64,000 bases of DNA from the NCBI GenBank assembly GCA_950295325.1, contig OX485806.1, positions 43,216,001 through 43,280,000 on the forward strand. Reading direction: 5' to 3'. Shown here piece by piece: positions 24,164-34,023 of this stretch (positions are counted from its first letter, which is position 1; every line of letters starts with the position of its first letter). This stretch comes from Polytrichum commune (Eukaryota > Streptophyta > Polytrichopsida > Polytrichales > Polytrichaceae). Both the position numbers and the translations under genes were made by a program. The notes beneath the pieces were generated by a model. The model did not search any database. It worked only from the letters and a program-made list of their open reading frames with translations, and was not told where the DNA came from.

Positions 24164-27100
24164 TCACGAAGACATTTCAACATCATTAGAAGCCTCAATC
24201 CATCCTTCCTCGCTATCACTGTCACTAGATGATTCATCAACTTCTGCAGAAATATGGAAATATTTTTTTACAGGACGGCAACTACTATGTTTTTCTGGAG
24301 AAGGGTCTCGTGATGAAGTAGCTGCATGCGCTTCTGCAACAATCTCAGCATGAAAAAGAAGCTGAAGAGGTCTAATAGGGCTTCTAATCTTACTGATATA
24401 GTGTGAGAGAATGCTTCCATCATACTTCATCATAGAGGACTTCAACGCTTCTTTGCGCCATCTATAAACAAGTAAAAATCAACCATTTAAAAATGTTGGT
24501 AAAAAAAATTGAGGAAATGCTTAAAAATTTGAAGATAGATAGTGTAGACTTACTTACAAGCTCGCTTGGCAACAATCTTCTTCTCTGGCTCATCTGCATT
24601 CTCCAAAGGGCGTTTCTTCTTTGGAGAAGACCTTGTAGCTTTGACTGACTGAACTTCTTCAGCTTGGGGAAGAAGAGGAACCAATACCTCTTTGTATAAG
24701 ATACTGTCATATTCAAATACAATAATATGACGATGAAGACTCTTTGATGCCCGAACAGAAGCACCTGAAATAAACAATACCATTTAGTACTTGGTATAAA
24801 TTAATGACAAAACATATCAAAAGAAAAGTATAGGGAAAAAATAATACCTGTGGACGCTGTGAGGTCCATGACAATGTCATCTTCAACCGTGCAGAGATCA
24901 ATAAGAGCCATGAGTAAATTAGAAGACTTCTTCCGTGCACCTCTAAATGGCATTCTATTCTCCGACTGAACAGTTAGAGAATCAACATCAATGAGGTTTG
25001 TGAGATGTCATCTGATGACAACTTGATGCCTTGTGCAAGAAGTTCATGACGGTCACAAAACACAAAATTGGACATTGGAACCTCTTCATCCGGATTTTCC
25101 TTTCTAACAAAGCATTTCACTATGAAACACTTGTGCGTACGGGATGGATGATCCGGGACAGTCAAAGGAAGGCCGTTAATTGCAAACCACTTGGATTCCT
25201 CCTGAAAATTTGCCCAATCCGCCCAAGATAAAAGCTCATTGGATATAAACTTTGAATCAGGATAAAATACAATGAGGGCACCATCATCTTGAAGAAACTG
25301 CATGGCAAACTCAAAATGCCTCTTGATCCATATGGATTCCACTTTTCCATCTATACCCTCTGGTTTAGTCTTTGGATGACGGTTCCAAGGTGGAATTTCA
25401 CCAGCAATACCAAGTCCAGGAACAGGTAAATCCTCTGGAACATCAAAGATAACAAGATCAACTACATTGTCAGCTTCACAACCCGCATAGCTTCGAATCT
25501 TTTTACCTTGATGATCTTTAATCCATGCCTTCATACGCCTCCAAATCTTTGGCTCATCACTCTCAGTAACATCATCAAACAAGTCCAAAATACCTGAAGG
25601 ACTATCATTGATGATCTCTATCCCACTCTCTACATCATCCAACTGCGAGCATGGGATAGTATACACCGTTTGTGAAGGACAAGGGGCAACGGAAAGAGGC
25701 ACCTGAGAAACCAACTCTTTGTTCCGTGCCGCAACCTCCTTCTTCAATTTTATTTCCTCTTCCTCGCCTTTCTTCTTTTCTTCTTTTTCTTTCAAACGAG
25801 TTTCAACCTTTGCTTTCTTGTCAGCCAATTTCTTCCTTTGTTTGTCAGATATTGAGTTGTCATCACCCACCTCCGATGCATCTTCTTCAATATGCACCAA
25901 ATTCTCAGCCTTTAATTGTTGCATCATATTGTCACAACTAGCCTTCAAGGCTCTCTCCTCTCCAGGACATCTTTCATTTTCCTTTAACTCAAGATACCAA
26001 GGACATTGAAGAAGATGAGGTCTTCCAAAATATTTTTTCTAATATTCTGAAAAAATACATTCACTACTAGAAACTTCCACCCACTTGTCAATGGCCCCCT
26101 TAATCACCAACTCCCTCCAGAAATATCTCAAGATAGCTCTCTTCATAGCATTCTCAGTACCAGCTTGGACAAGAAATAACTCCTTCGTATAAGTGCCATC
26201 CTTTGAAAAAAATTCTTTGAAAGCCTTCCCCCACAAAGTAATAGAATAGGACTCAATCCAAGTTCCAATATCGTCCACTGGGTTGGGCAAGTCCTCGGTC
26301 TTCAATATGATAGCATCTTCCTCCATAATTTTCTCAAGTCGATTTACTGCCTCTTCCTCTAACTGCAACAATGTACAATTATTCAGCAAAACAAATTCAA
26401 TTCAATTCATCTAATTCTCAAATTTTAGATATAACTTAAACTTCATAAAAAATACAAATATACGGTTCAAAATAACATACCCCAGCCCAGAAGGCAGCTT
26501 GATCTATCCAAATCCGAAGAACTGAATCAGAAGCGGGTGAGGGAGGAAAGTTGTATTCTTTACGATTCTCCTTACTCATATTCCACCACCTTAACCATCT
26601 CTCTTTGTGCTTCAAAGAAACCTTTGTTGTTGCAATAAGTTGTAGTTTCTCTGAAGTCATCACAGGCTTGATTTGAAAGATATCAAAGTGACGAATAATC
26701 TACTTTCAAAAATACAATTAGATTAGTAAAAATTTGCACTACAAAAAAATACATAATATAGAAAACATTTAATGACATATATGCAAAATTTACGACATTA
26801 ATTGTTTAGGTTTAACCCTCTCAAACCCGTAATCAAGCCAACCATACAAAATAACATCACAAAAACCAGTGAAGGCCTCATAATTTAACTAATCACTTAC
26901 CTCAGCCACATAGAACTTCTTCTAAAACAAAGCACACAATAACCATGTAAAGGGCAGTAAGAAGATTATTATTTCATAAATATTTATTATAAACGTCCCA
27001 TCTAACTTCTCTCGGATCCGAGACCATGCAAACCAAGTTGAATAAAATTACAAAAAACAAAAAAATCTATGATAGATGGTGGAGCACATACCTCTCTTAT

Positions 27101-28303
27101 GAAACCCTCTCCATTTGCTAGATTGGCAATTGCGAGGTACCGAGATAGGACTGTAGAGAGGGAGGTCTTCTTTGCCTCAACAGCCTTAGTTGCGGCGGCC
27201 TGTAGTTCAAACGGACTTCCAATTCTATCTTCGTCTGTATCGGTGACAAGACTGTCTTTGTACCACCTGATTGCCTCTTCTTGTGCTGCGGAGATTTTTC
27301 GCTACAAACAAAGATAACAAATTCAGACAAGTTCTCATTTAAACTTGTAGGTGACAAATTGAAAGTAGACAAGTAATTTACCTCGTATAAACAATTGATG
27401 AATGCATCGTGAGTAAGATGATACCACTTCCGTCTCTTCCCACCGTGACGATTCCACTCAAGAATACTAGCTTGAAGGTCTTCATCACTGACAAGTCCTT
27501 TAAGTTGATCAAAGTCTAGCAATCCCAATTGCTGGACACGTTTGACATTGTGCGTGAAGTGTTGGGCGACGTGATCAACCTAGTTTTTCCTGGATTGCAT
27601 ACACCTCAACTAAGAATACAAATGATACACGATGCATTTACTAACATGAGTATTTAAATAATAAATAATAAGAAATTCGAAATTCAAATAACATATTTTG
27701 AAAAACTTACTTGTTCCAATCTGTCATCGCATGCAATAGCATGTTACAATTTTCTGAAGATACGTTGATGAAAACAGAACGTACGGGAGCATGAAAAAAT
27801 GCATCATCTTTATGGAGGGCACTAATGACATCCATCCATGCAATATGACGGTGATTCCCGTCCCATACGTAGAAAAACCGATTAGAATACTTTCCTAATG
27901 CTGGATTTTTTGCCAATCGAGCTTCAAACTCCAAATCCTCCTTGTGCCACAAATCCGACCATGAAGCCCGATGAGTCTCCGTGACGGTTGCTTCTTCCAT
28001 TCTGAAACTCCTTAAGGATAGATAGAAGCAGGTTGATGCCCGCCTATACCCACGAGAGAACTCTGCCTTCAACTTTTGAATGTTAGTCTTCAAGGGCTCT
28101 CTAACATCCTTCATAGGAATCATCCTGCACAAGGGCACGTCAAGCTCACAGTTTGGAGATTCAAGTGCACTTTGAATTGCATCATGTGAATTGCCTCTCA
28201 CGGCTCTCCGTAATTTCTCCTCAATCTCTGCTAAACCACCATCTTCAACCTCCATGTTGACCTTTGGGCTCTCGCTTTCACCCTCTGCAAATTCGTGAGT
28301 CAT
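24164..28303 (-). pseudogene. ParB-like domain fused to degenerate beta-class DNA methyltransferase, 8 exons
   Basis: Exons on the minus strand: 28303-27711, 27579-27382, 27301-27092, 26921-26901 (21 nt), 26699-26481, 26362-24848, 24764-24554 and 24461-24164, with GT-AG borders. Exon 1 has a ParB/sulfiredoxin-like pattern: CRMIPMKDVREPLKTNIQKL, then YVWDGNHRHIA (DGNHR at residues 148-152). Exon 6 has a Glu/Lys coiled stretch, then VVDLVIFDVPEDLP in the place of catalytic motif IV (D/N-PP-Y/F/W), then a strand-rich core. RKKSSNLLMALI followed by DIVMDLTASTG matches motifs X and I, and HRHIIVFEYD follows in exon 7 as motif II. The order IV then X-I-II is the beta class. A basic SSPKKKRP stretch is nuclear-signal-like. 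The catalytic DPPY and FxGxG are both altered, so activity is doubtful. Lesions: phase mismatch at the exon 1/2 junction, TAG at 26039-26041, and a one-base shift near 25000. The 5' end is uncertain: an acceptor-like CAG precedes the ATG, so an upstream exon may exist. Confidence 0.75.
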
Positions 28304-28321
28304 CTGCGCATATGGATAAGA

Positions 28322-30186
28322 GAATTGAGAAATAAGAGCATTTTCAAAAAAAGAAAATGAAATAGTACCCGTCCACCCTTGTTTCGGATCCGAGACAACA
28401 AATTTAACGCACAAAATTGGAGTGAGTCCCTTAACGAATTGAGAAATAAAGCTTTTTTGAAAAAAAACTACAACCAAGCAATGAGGACAAGAGCATTTTC
28501 AAAAAAAGAAAATGAAATAGTACCCGTCCACCCTTGTTTCGGATCCGAGACAACAAATTTAACGCACAAAATTGGAGTGAGTCCCTTAACGAATTGAGAA
28601 ATAAAGCATTTTTGAAAAAAAAACTACAACCAAGCAATGAGTACAAGAGCATTTTCAAAAAAAATAAAATGAAATAGTAGCCGTCCACCCTTGTCTCGGA
28701 TCCGAGACAACCCATTTAATGTACAATCCTAGAGGAAAACTGACGGGTTTCTCTGATGTACATGAAGCCCTGCCCGCTTAGAACCCAAGGCTATGAGAAC
28801 AAGCGCATTTTCAAAATAAACAAAACAAATAGTACCCGTCCACCCTTGTTTCGGATCCGAGACAACAAATTTAACGCACAAAATTGGAGTGAGTCCCTTA
28901 ACGAATTGAGAAATAAAGCATTTTCGAAAAAAAAAACTACAACCAAGCAATGAGGACAAGAGCATTTTCAAAAAAATAAAATGATATAGTATCCGTCCAC
29001 CCTTGTTTCGGATCCGAGACAACAAATTTAACGCACAAAATTGGAGTGAGTCCCTTAACGAATTGAGAAATAAAGCATTTTCGAAAAAAAAAACTACAAC
29101 CAAGCAATGAGGACAAGAGCATTTTCAAAAAAATAAAATGATATAGTATCCGTCCACCCTTGTTTCGGATCCGAGACAACAAATTTAACGCACAAAATTG
29201 GAGTGAGTCCCTTAACGAATTGAGAAATAAAGCATTTTTGAAAAAAAAACTACAACCAAGCAATGAGTACAAGAGCATTTTCAAAAAAATAAAATGATAT
29301 AGTATCCGTCCACCCTTGTTTTGGATCCGAGACAACAAATTTAACGCACAAAATTGGAGTGAGTCCCTTAACAAATTGAGAAATAAAGCATTTTCGAAAA
29401 AAAAACTACAACCAAGCAATGAGGGCAAGAGCATTTTCAAAAAAAATAAAATGAAATAGTAGCCGTCCACCCTTGTCTCGGATCCGAGACAACCCATTTA
29501 ATGTACAATCCTAGAGGAAAACTGACGGGTTTCTCTGATGTACATGAAGCCCTGCCCGCTTAGAACCCAAGGCTATGAGAACAAGCGCATTTTCAAAATA
29601 AACAAAACAAATAGTACCCGTCCACCCTTGTTTCGGATCCGAGACAACAAATTTAACGCACAAAATTGGAGTGAGTCCCTTAACGAATTGAGAAATAAAG
29701 CATTTTCGAAAAAAAAAACTACAACCAAGCAATGAGGACAAGAGCATTTTCAAAAAAATAAAATGATATAGTATCCGTCCACCCTTGTTTCGGATCCGAG
29801 ACAACAAATTTAACGCACAAAATTGGAGTGAGTCCCTTAACGAATTGAGAAATAAAGCATTTTCGAAAAAAAAAACTACAACCAAGCAATGAGGACAAGA
29901 GCATTTTCAAAAAAATAAAATGATATAGTATCCGTCCACCCTTGTTTCGGATCCGAGACAACAAATTTAACGCACAAAATTGGAGTGAGTCCCTTAACGA
30001 ATTGAGAAATAAAGCATTTTTGAAAAAAAAAACTACAACCAAACAATGAGGACAAGAGCAATTTCAAAAAACAAAAAAATGAAATAGTAGCCGTCCACCC
30101 TTGTCTCGGATCCGAGACAACCCATTTAATGCACAATCCTAGAGGAAAACTGACGGGTTTCTCTGATGTACATGAAGCCCTGCTAC
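28322..30186. repeat. 12-unit, ~156-bp tandem array with a palindrome per unit
   Basis: Units carry TTCGGATCCGAGAC at 28382 and recur at steps of 155-159 bp (28381, 28536, 28693, 28848, 29005, 29162, 29318, 29475, 29630, 29787, 29944, 30103). Two unit types exist. Type A is followed by an ATTTAACGCACAAAATTGG stretch. Type B (28691, 29473, 30101) has the full palindrome TTGTCTCGGATCCGAGACAA followed by CATTTAATG and a CCTAGAGG stretch. Blocks repeat at about 782 bp, a higher-order structure. The array abuts the first confident exon of the methyltransferase gene, so it may be its promoter or an intron. ORFs in it are repeat artefacts. Confidence 0.95.
28691..28710. repeat. 20-bp perfect palindrome in array unit 3
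   Basis: TTGTCTCGGATCCGAGACAA. Identical copies lie at 29473-29492 and 30101-30120. Most other units carry the one-sided variant with TTTCGG in place of TCTCGG. Confidence 0.95.
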
Positions 30187-30880
30187 TTGACAATTATCTT
30201 TCAACACTCTGGTATCATTTTCTGCTAAAGCTGGAGAGCGATCTTTGACATGTCAAATAACCTAAGCCAAAAGAATCAACTCTTCAGGAAATGATTTTTC
30301 ATAATCTGATTTAGAATTGACCTATATCTGATTTAGAATAACCTCATTTTTTGCTTGATTTGGTACCTTGAATGTTTGGGGGTAAAACATTTACCAGAAT
30401 CTAATCTCAAGCAAGCCATGCGTTTAAGCACCAGGATGACAATTATATGTCTCTCTAAGTTTGAGATTAATCTCCAACAATTTCATTTGACCACCAAACT
30501 TCATTTTAATGGTGAATTTAAGAAACTGATTCAAGGCATTTGAGTTGAGCATACAAGTGGAGAGGAAGACAATACCCCGACAATGCAGTGAACTTATCAA
30601 CAACTTGTGCACGCTAATTGCAAGTTTTCACAAAACATGCAATGTTTTTTTCCAATTCAAAACACAATGTGAAGTTGCAATTTGACCCCACATAGAGACA
30701 CCAAACCCTAAGCTCCATCCCCTTCAACTCTGCAGTGCAGATTACGTTTCTCCTGTGCTGACAGATCAAAAACACACACATATTATTATTTCTTTTTAAG
30801 CAGCTCCGGGAGCACTCTGGACTTCAAGCTCCAAGTCAGGGCTTGGGATGAAATATGGCCATGGATGAACCCCGATTTAG
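30187..30880. other. unassigned DNA between array and rDNA fragment
   Basis: AT-rich sequence with no convincing ORF. It may include further captured or intronic DNA. Confidence 0.4.
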
Positions 30881-30900
30881 TTGTCTTGGATCCGAGACAA
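30881..30900. repeat. palindrome with one mismatch beside the rDNA junction
   Basis: TTGTCTTGGATCCGAGACAA, one base off the perfect 20-bp form. It ends 12 bases before 26S rRNA similarity starts. A half copy (TTCCGAGACAAG) lies directly at the junction. Confidence 0.85.
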
Positions 30901-30912
30901 CCATTCCGAGAC

Positions 30913-30985
30913 AAGCATATCACTAAGCGAAGGAGAAGAAACTAACCAGGATTTCCCTAGTAACGGCGAGCGGAAAGTGCCCATG
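30913..30985 (+). pseudogene. 26S rRNA 5'-region fragment
   Basis: Contains AAGCATATCACTAAGCGAAG and AAGAAACTAACCAGGATTTC, then TAGTAACGGCGAGCGG, the conserved start region of nuclear large-subunit rRNA. A few substitutions are visible and similarity fades after the AACGGCGAGCG block. No adjoining 5.8S or upstream 26S sequence is present. Confidence 0.85.
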
Positions 30986-31105
30986 CAATGGGAGAACTCT
31001 AGTTTAGATTGAGTTATCTATGCATTACTAAAATCAAAAGCCCACACCCTAGACATAACGTTACCTTGTTTTAGGTATTTTATTAGTTGCGAAACCTGTC
31101 GAAGA

Positions 31106-31131
31106 GGGTTTAGGGTTTAGGGTTTAGGGTT
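31106..31131 (+). repeat. interstitial plant-type telomere repeat
   Basis: Three consecutive TTTAGGG copies with partial copies at each side, between the two rDNA fragments. Confidence 0.9.
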
Positions 31132-31852
31132 GATTTAATAGCGAGACATACGGCCTGCCATGTGGAAACTATATGTAGCACATTTCAAATGCATAAGCAC
31201 TCTTTCTGTAGCTGCCACTCAGGCTTTCATAATGATTATTAGCATTTTTGAGACTGCAGTAAGCTCTAAGAACTCGCATAAATTTCGTTAGTGTCACCAA
31301 TGGCGCAATCTCCGCCTTCAAGTTTTGCAGTGGCTAGACTAGAGGAATTTCCTGCGGTTTCAAGATTCACATAGTTTGGAGTGACACATTAAGTTCTTTT
31401 TGACCGCATGTACTTAATCCATATACAACTAAATTCCTCTCTTGAAAGATTGCCAGGGAATTGATTCACATAAATAGAAATGGACATTACAAGTAAATTA
31501 TGAGACTCTGGAGATGTTCTTGTACTTGGATGAGGCAGCTTGTCACTACACTGAGCTATAACTATTTAAAGTTGTATATATCAAAGAGCTAACCGTGAAG
31601 CTCAGAACAGATTGAAGAAAATTTGGGTATTTTATCCGATTCTAACCTATACGAGTTCATCAAGGCAATAGATATTGAAGTTACCACCAAAATTCAAGGC
31701 AACTGGTACACCTTCAAAAACACAGTACACTATTCATGGTTTTTAGTGTCACTTACTATTTAGAGTTACACAGTGCTGTAAAAAAATTACTGTTAGCGTA
31801 AGTTTTTACCAAGTTAAAAATGTTTTTTGAAATTTAAAAAAAAAACCATTTT

Positions 31853-32284
31853 CTAAAATGTCCAACCAACCAATTCGACCTTTGTCAGTGAAAGAATGAA
31901 GATGTGAAAGAATATTTGTAGCCTTGCGTAACTCCAAATAGTAACTGATAGCAAATACCACAAATGGTGCAGCTGGGTAACTCCTATTCCAACGAGCACA
32001 GGGAACTTCTGGAAATTTATCGCCACATGTAGAAACATGTCGTAATAAATTGCCAAAGCTTCAGCACAATGACGCTAAACATATAAGTAGTGAACTAAGA
32101 ATTTAGCTCTGTGATAGTTGGAACATTAAATTGTCGATCAGCGGAGTACTGCTCAGTGCAATAGAATTTCAAGATGCAATTTCCTCTTACCTGGATAATT
32201 AAGAGCTGTCAATGCCTCATGACACTCAGCTTCACCCTCAGCATCTAATACATCCTCAGCCTCTTCTTCACCGGAACAATGAGA
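31853..32284 (-). pseudogene. possible captured gene fragment, unidentified
   Basis: Read on the minus strand, 32284-32193 is an acidic open stretch (GEEEAEDVLDAEGEAECHEA) ending in CCAG followed by a GTAAGAG donor. Further on, 32060-31860 reads AEALAIYYDMFLHVAINFQK and, in a neighbouring frame, APFVVFAISYYLELRKATNI. The exon-like borders suggest fragments of a spliced gene. I do not recognise the protein. Confidence 0.3.
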
Positions 32285-32302
32285 ATACCTGTTGGGACCC
32301 GA

Positions 32303-32332
32303 AAGCCTTGTCTCGGATCCGAGACAAGGCTT
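32303..32332. repeat. 30-bp perfect palindrome at an rDNA duplication junction
   Basis: Each arm is AAGCCTTGTCTCGGA followed by its reverse complement. This is the longest member of the GGATCC-centred family in the window. An identical copy lies at 32449-32478. Confidence 0.95.
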
Positions 32333-32448
32333 CATTGAGGCGCAAGGAACCTGACAGGTGGGATCCCCCGGTAACAAAGGGGAGCACCATCGACCGACCC
32401 TGATCTTCTGTGAAAGGTTTGAGTGTGAGCATACCTGTTGGGACCCGA

Positions 32449-32478
32449 AAGCCTTGTCTCGGATCCGAGACAAGGCTT
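32449..32478. repeat. 30-bp perfect palindrome, second copy
   Basis: Same sequence and same position within the 146-bp unit as the copy at 32303-32332. Confidence 0.95.
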
Positions 32479-32707
32479 CATTGAGGCGCAAGGAACCTGA
32501 CAGGTGGGATCCCCCGGTAAGAAAGGGGAGCACCATCGACCGACCCTGATATTCTGTGAAAGGTTTGAGTGTGAGCATACCTGTTGGGACCCGACAGATG
32601 GTGAACTATGCCTTAGCAGGGCGAAGCCAGAGGAAACTCTGGTGGAGGCTCGTAGCGATACGGACGTGCAAATCGTTCGTCAGACTTGGGTATAGGGGCG
32701 AAAGACT

Positions 32708-32718
<11 letters not shown>

Positions 32719-32738
<20 letters not shown>

Positions 32739-33162
32739 GCGGGTCTTCACAGCAAAGGCAGTGCGGCCGTGATGTGCTCGTTGCCGTCTGAAGCATGAGA
32801 AGGATACGCATAAGGAGGTCTGTCAGAGTGTATATTATGGTGGCTGCAGGGAGCCGAACCATCTCCTTAGGAGCCATTCCAAGTGCCACATCTGCCATAT
32901 CATTGATTATCTGTTTCATCAGGAGCCCCTGCAATGCTAGGGATTGTTCCGCTAACGGTGCGCGTGCAAGGTATTTCCGTGATTTGTAGACAAGTGCCCA
33001 TCCCAGGGCTGTCAAATTACCTATCGCACATCGAGGTATGGGAGAATCCAAAGGGTGCGACAAAATACTATTGTTCTCCCGACCGAATTTTATCGACTGA
33101 CCTTGGGTGTAACAAACTAATTGCACCAACTCCCGGCGGTAGTGTCCTGTCCTTCCTTCCAT
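32719..33162 (-). CDS. unidentified 147-codon ORF, possible captured exon
   Basis: Begins at the end of the rDNA fragment and runs toward 33162. It includes LVYKSRKYLARAPLAEQSLA and PAATIIYTLTDLLMRILLML. Composition is protein-like, with alternating helical and hydrophobic stretches, but I recognise no family. Base composition is more GC-rich than the flanks, in line with a captured fragment. Confidence 0.3.
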
Positions 33163-33221
33163 TTTTCTTTCAATCTAATTCTCCACCCCAGAACATCCGT
33201 CTGAGCAGCTAAATTTGAACG

Positions 33222-34023
33222 TTGGAGACCTGTCGATGGTTGGATGTGGCCGACATAGCCCTCTCTGACGACAAATTTACCAAGCACACAAACATATGCA
33301 ACTGCAAATCACAAGTAGGTGAACGAAAAATGTTGAGGAAGTCCACATACATGTTACTTAATCCACGGAGCCTACTAGCACGAGTACCGCCCACATCGTC
33401 AAAAACAGGACTTCTTCGAGCTCTCTCGAGAAAATTTCTATCGAAGCAGCGCGTGCTGGAGCGAAGAAACCAAGACGATGATGAATCTCGCCAGCCTGCA
33501 GCTCATCATGTGGGGATCGTAGTATGCTGGAGATGCCTACAAAACGAGACACTGTGACTTCCGACTACGATCTGTACAAGAGTAGATTCATGCGTCCATC
33601 GTGAATGTGAAATTTGCATGATGGGGAAGATAATTTTGCAGCCTGCCTCAAAGGTAATTCTCCGTGCGTAGGATCAGCCGGCTACTCCAATTTTCTGTGC
33701 ATGTAATGCAGCTGACGACGGAAGGAGCTCCAAGGCCTAATTGCAACAAGAACCAACCGACGCAAGCTTTGGATGAGCTCATCCCTGGGACAGCAAGAGT
33801 GAAGAAGTGGATTGATGCAGCGGAACATCAACTCTGCGCGGATTATCCGTCGTATGAGGACCGAATTAGTCGGCAAGGCTCCAATCCCGAGACAGAGGGA
33901 GCCAAACATTGGAATAACGTCTCTGATCGCGATTGCAAGCAATCGTGTGGCTCCACCAAGAGAGTTTCTGTCCATTTTTTTTCCGGTTTGGGTGATCTTG
34001 TATGCTTTCTAATAATGGAATAA
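33222..34023 (+). other. GC-richer stretch with unidentified ORFs
   Basis: Two plus-strand open frames (33222-33557 and 33664-34023) lie in DNA less AT-rich than its neighbours. The second includes DELIPGTARVKKWIDAAEHQ. No domain recognised. It may be more captured gene sequence. Confidence 0.3.

Larger units (their letters stand above)
32285..32738 (+). pseudogene. 26S rRNA internal fragment with 146-bp tandem duplication
   Basis: The sequence follows conserved 26S rRNA. Markers are GGCGCAAGGAACCTGA, GACCGACCCTGATCTTCTGT, GAGTGTGAGCATACCTG, GATGGTGAACTATGCCT, GACGTGCAAATCGTTCGTC and GACTAATCGAACCATCTAGT. Units starting at 32285, 32431 and 32577 repeat at exactly 146 bp. In the first two, a 30-bp palindrome sits right after GGGACCCGAAAG and rRNA sequence resumes at an earlier point. 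The third continues normally into the downstream rRNA. Similarity stops after TGGTTCCCTCCG. Confidence 0.9.

Noticed and set aside
25999-26080. A tiny intron removing the TAG at 26039
   Set aside because: Acceptor-like AGs exist, but the nearest GT donors would make an intron under 40 bases, too short for plant splicing.
28322-30186. A regular array with palindromes that could be mistaken for a CRISPR array
   Set aside because: Units are ~156 bp direct tandem repeats with no variable spacers, and the setting is clearly eukaryotic.
28431-30193. Several similar 65-186-codon ORFs across the tandem array
   Set aside because: They are the same repeat unit read in different phases; the shared peptide simply follows the DNA repeat.
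30913-32738. Fragmented mitochondrial-type rRNA genes
   Set aside because: The pieces match nuclear 26S rRNA, are duplicated and incomplete, and sit in a nuclear transposon with spliced genes.
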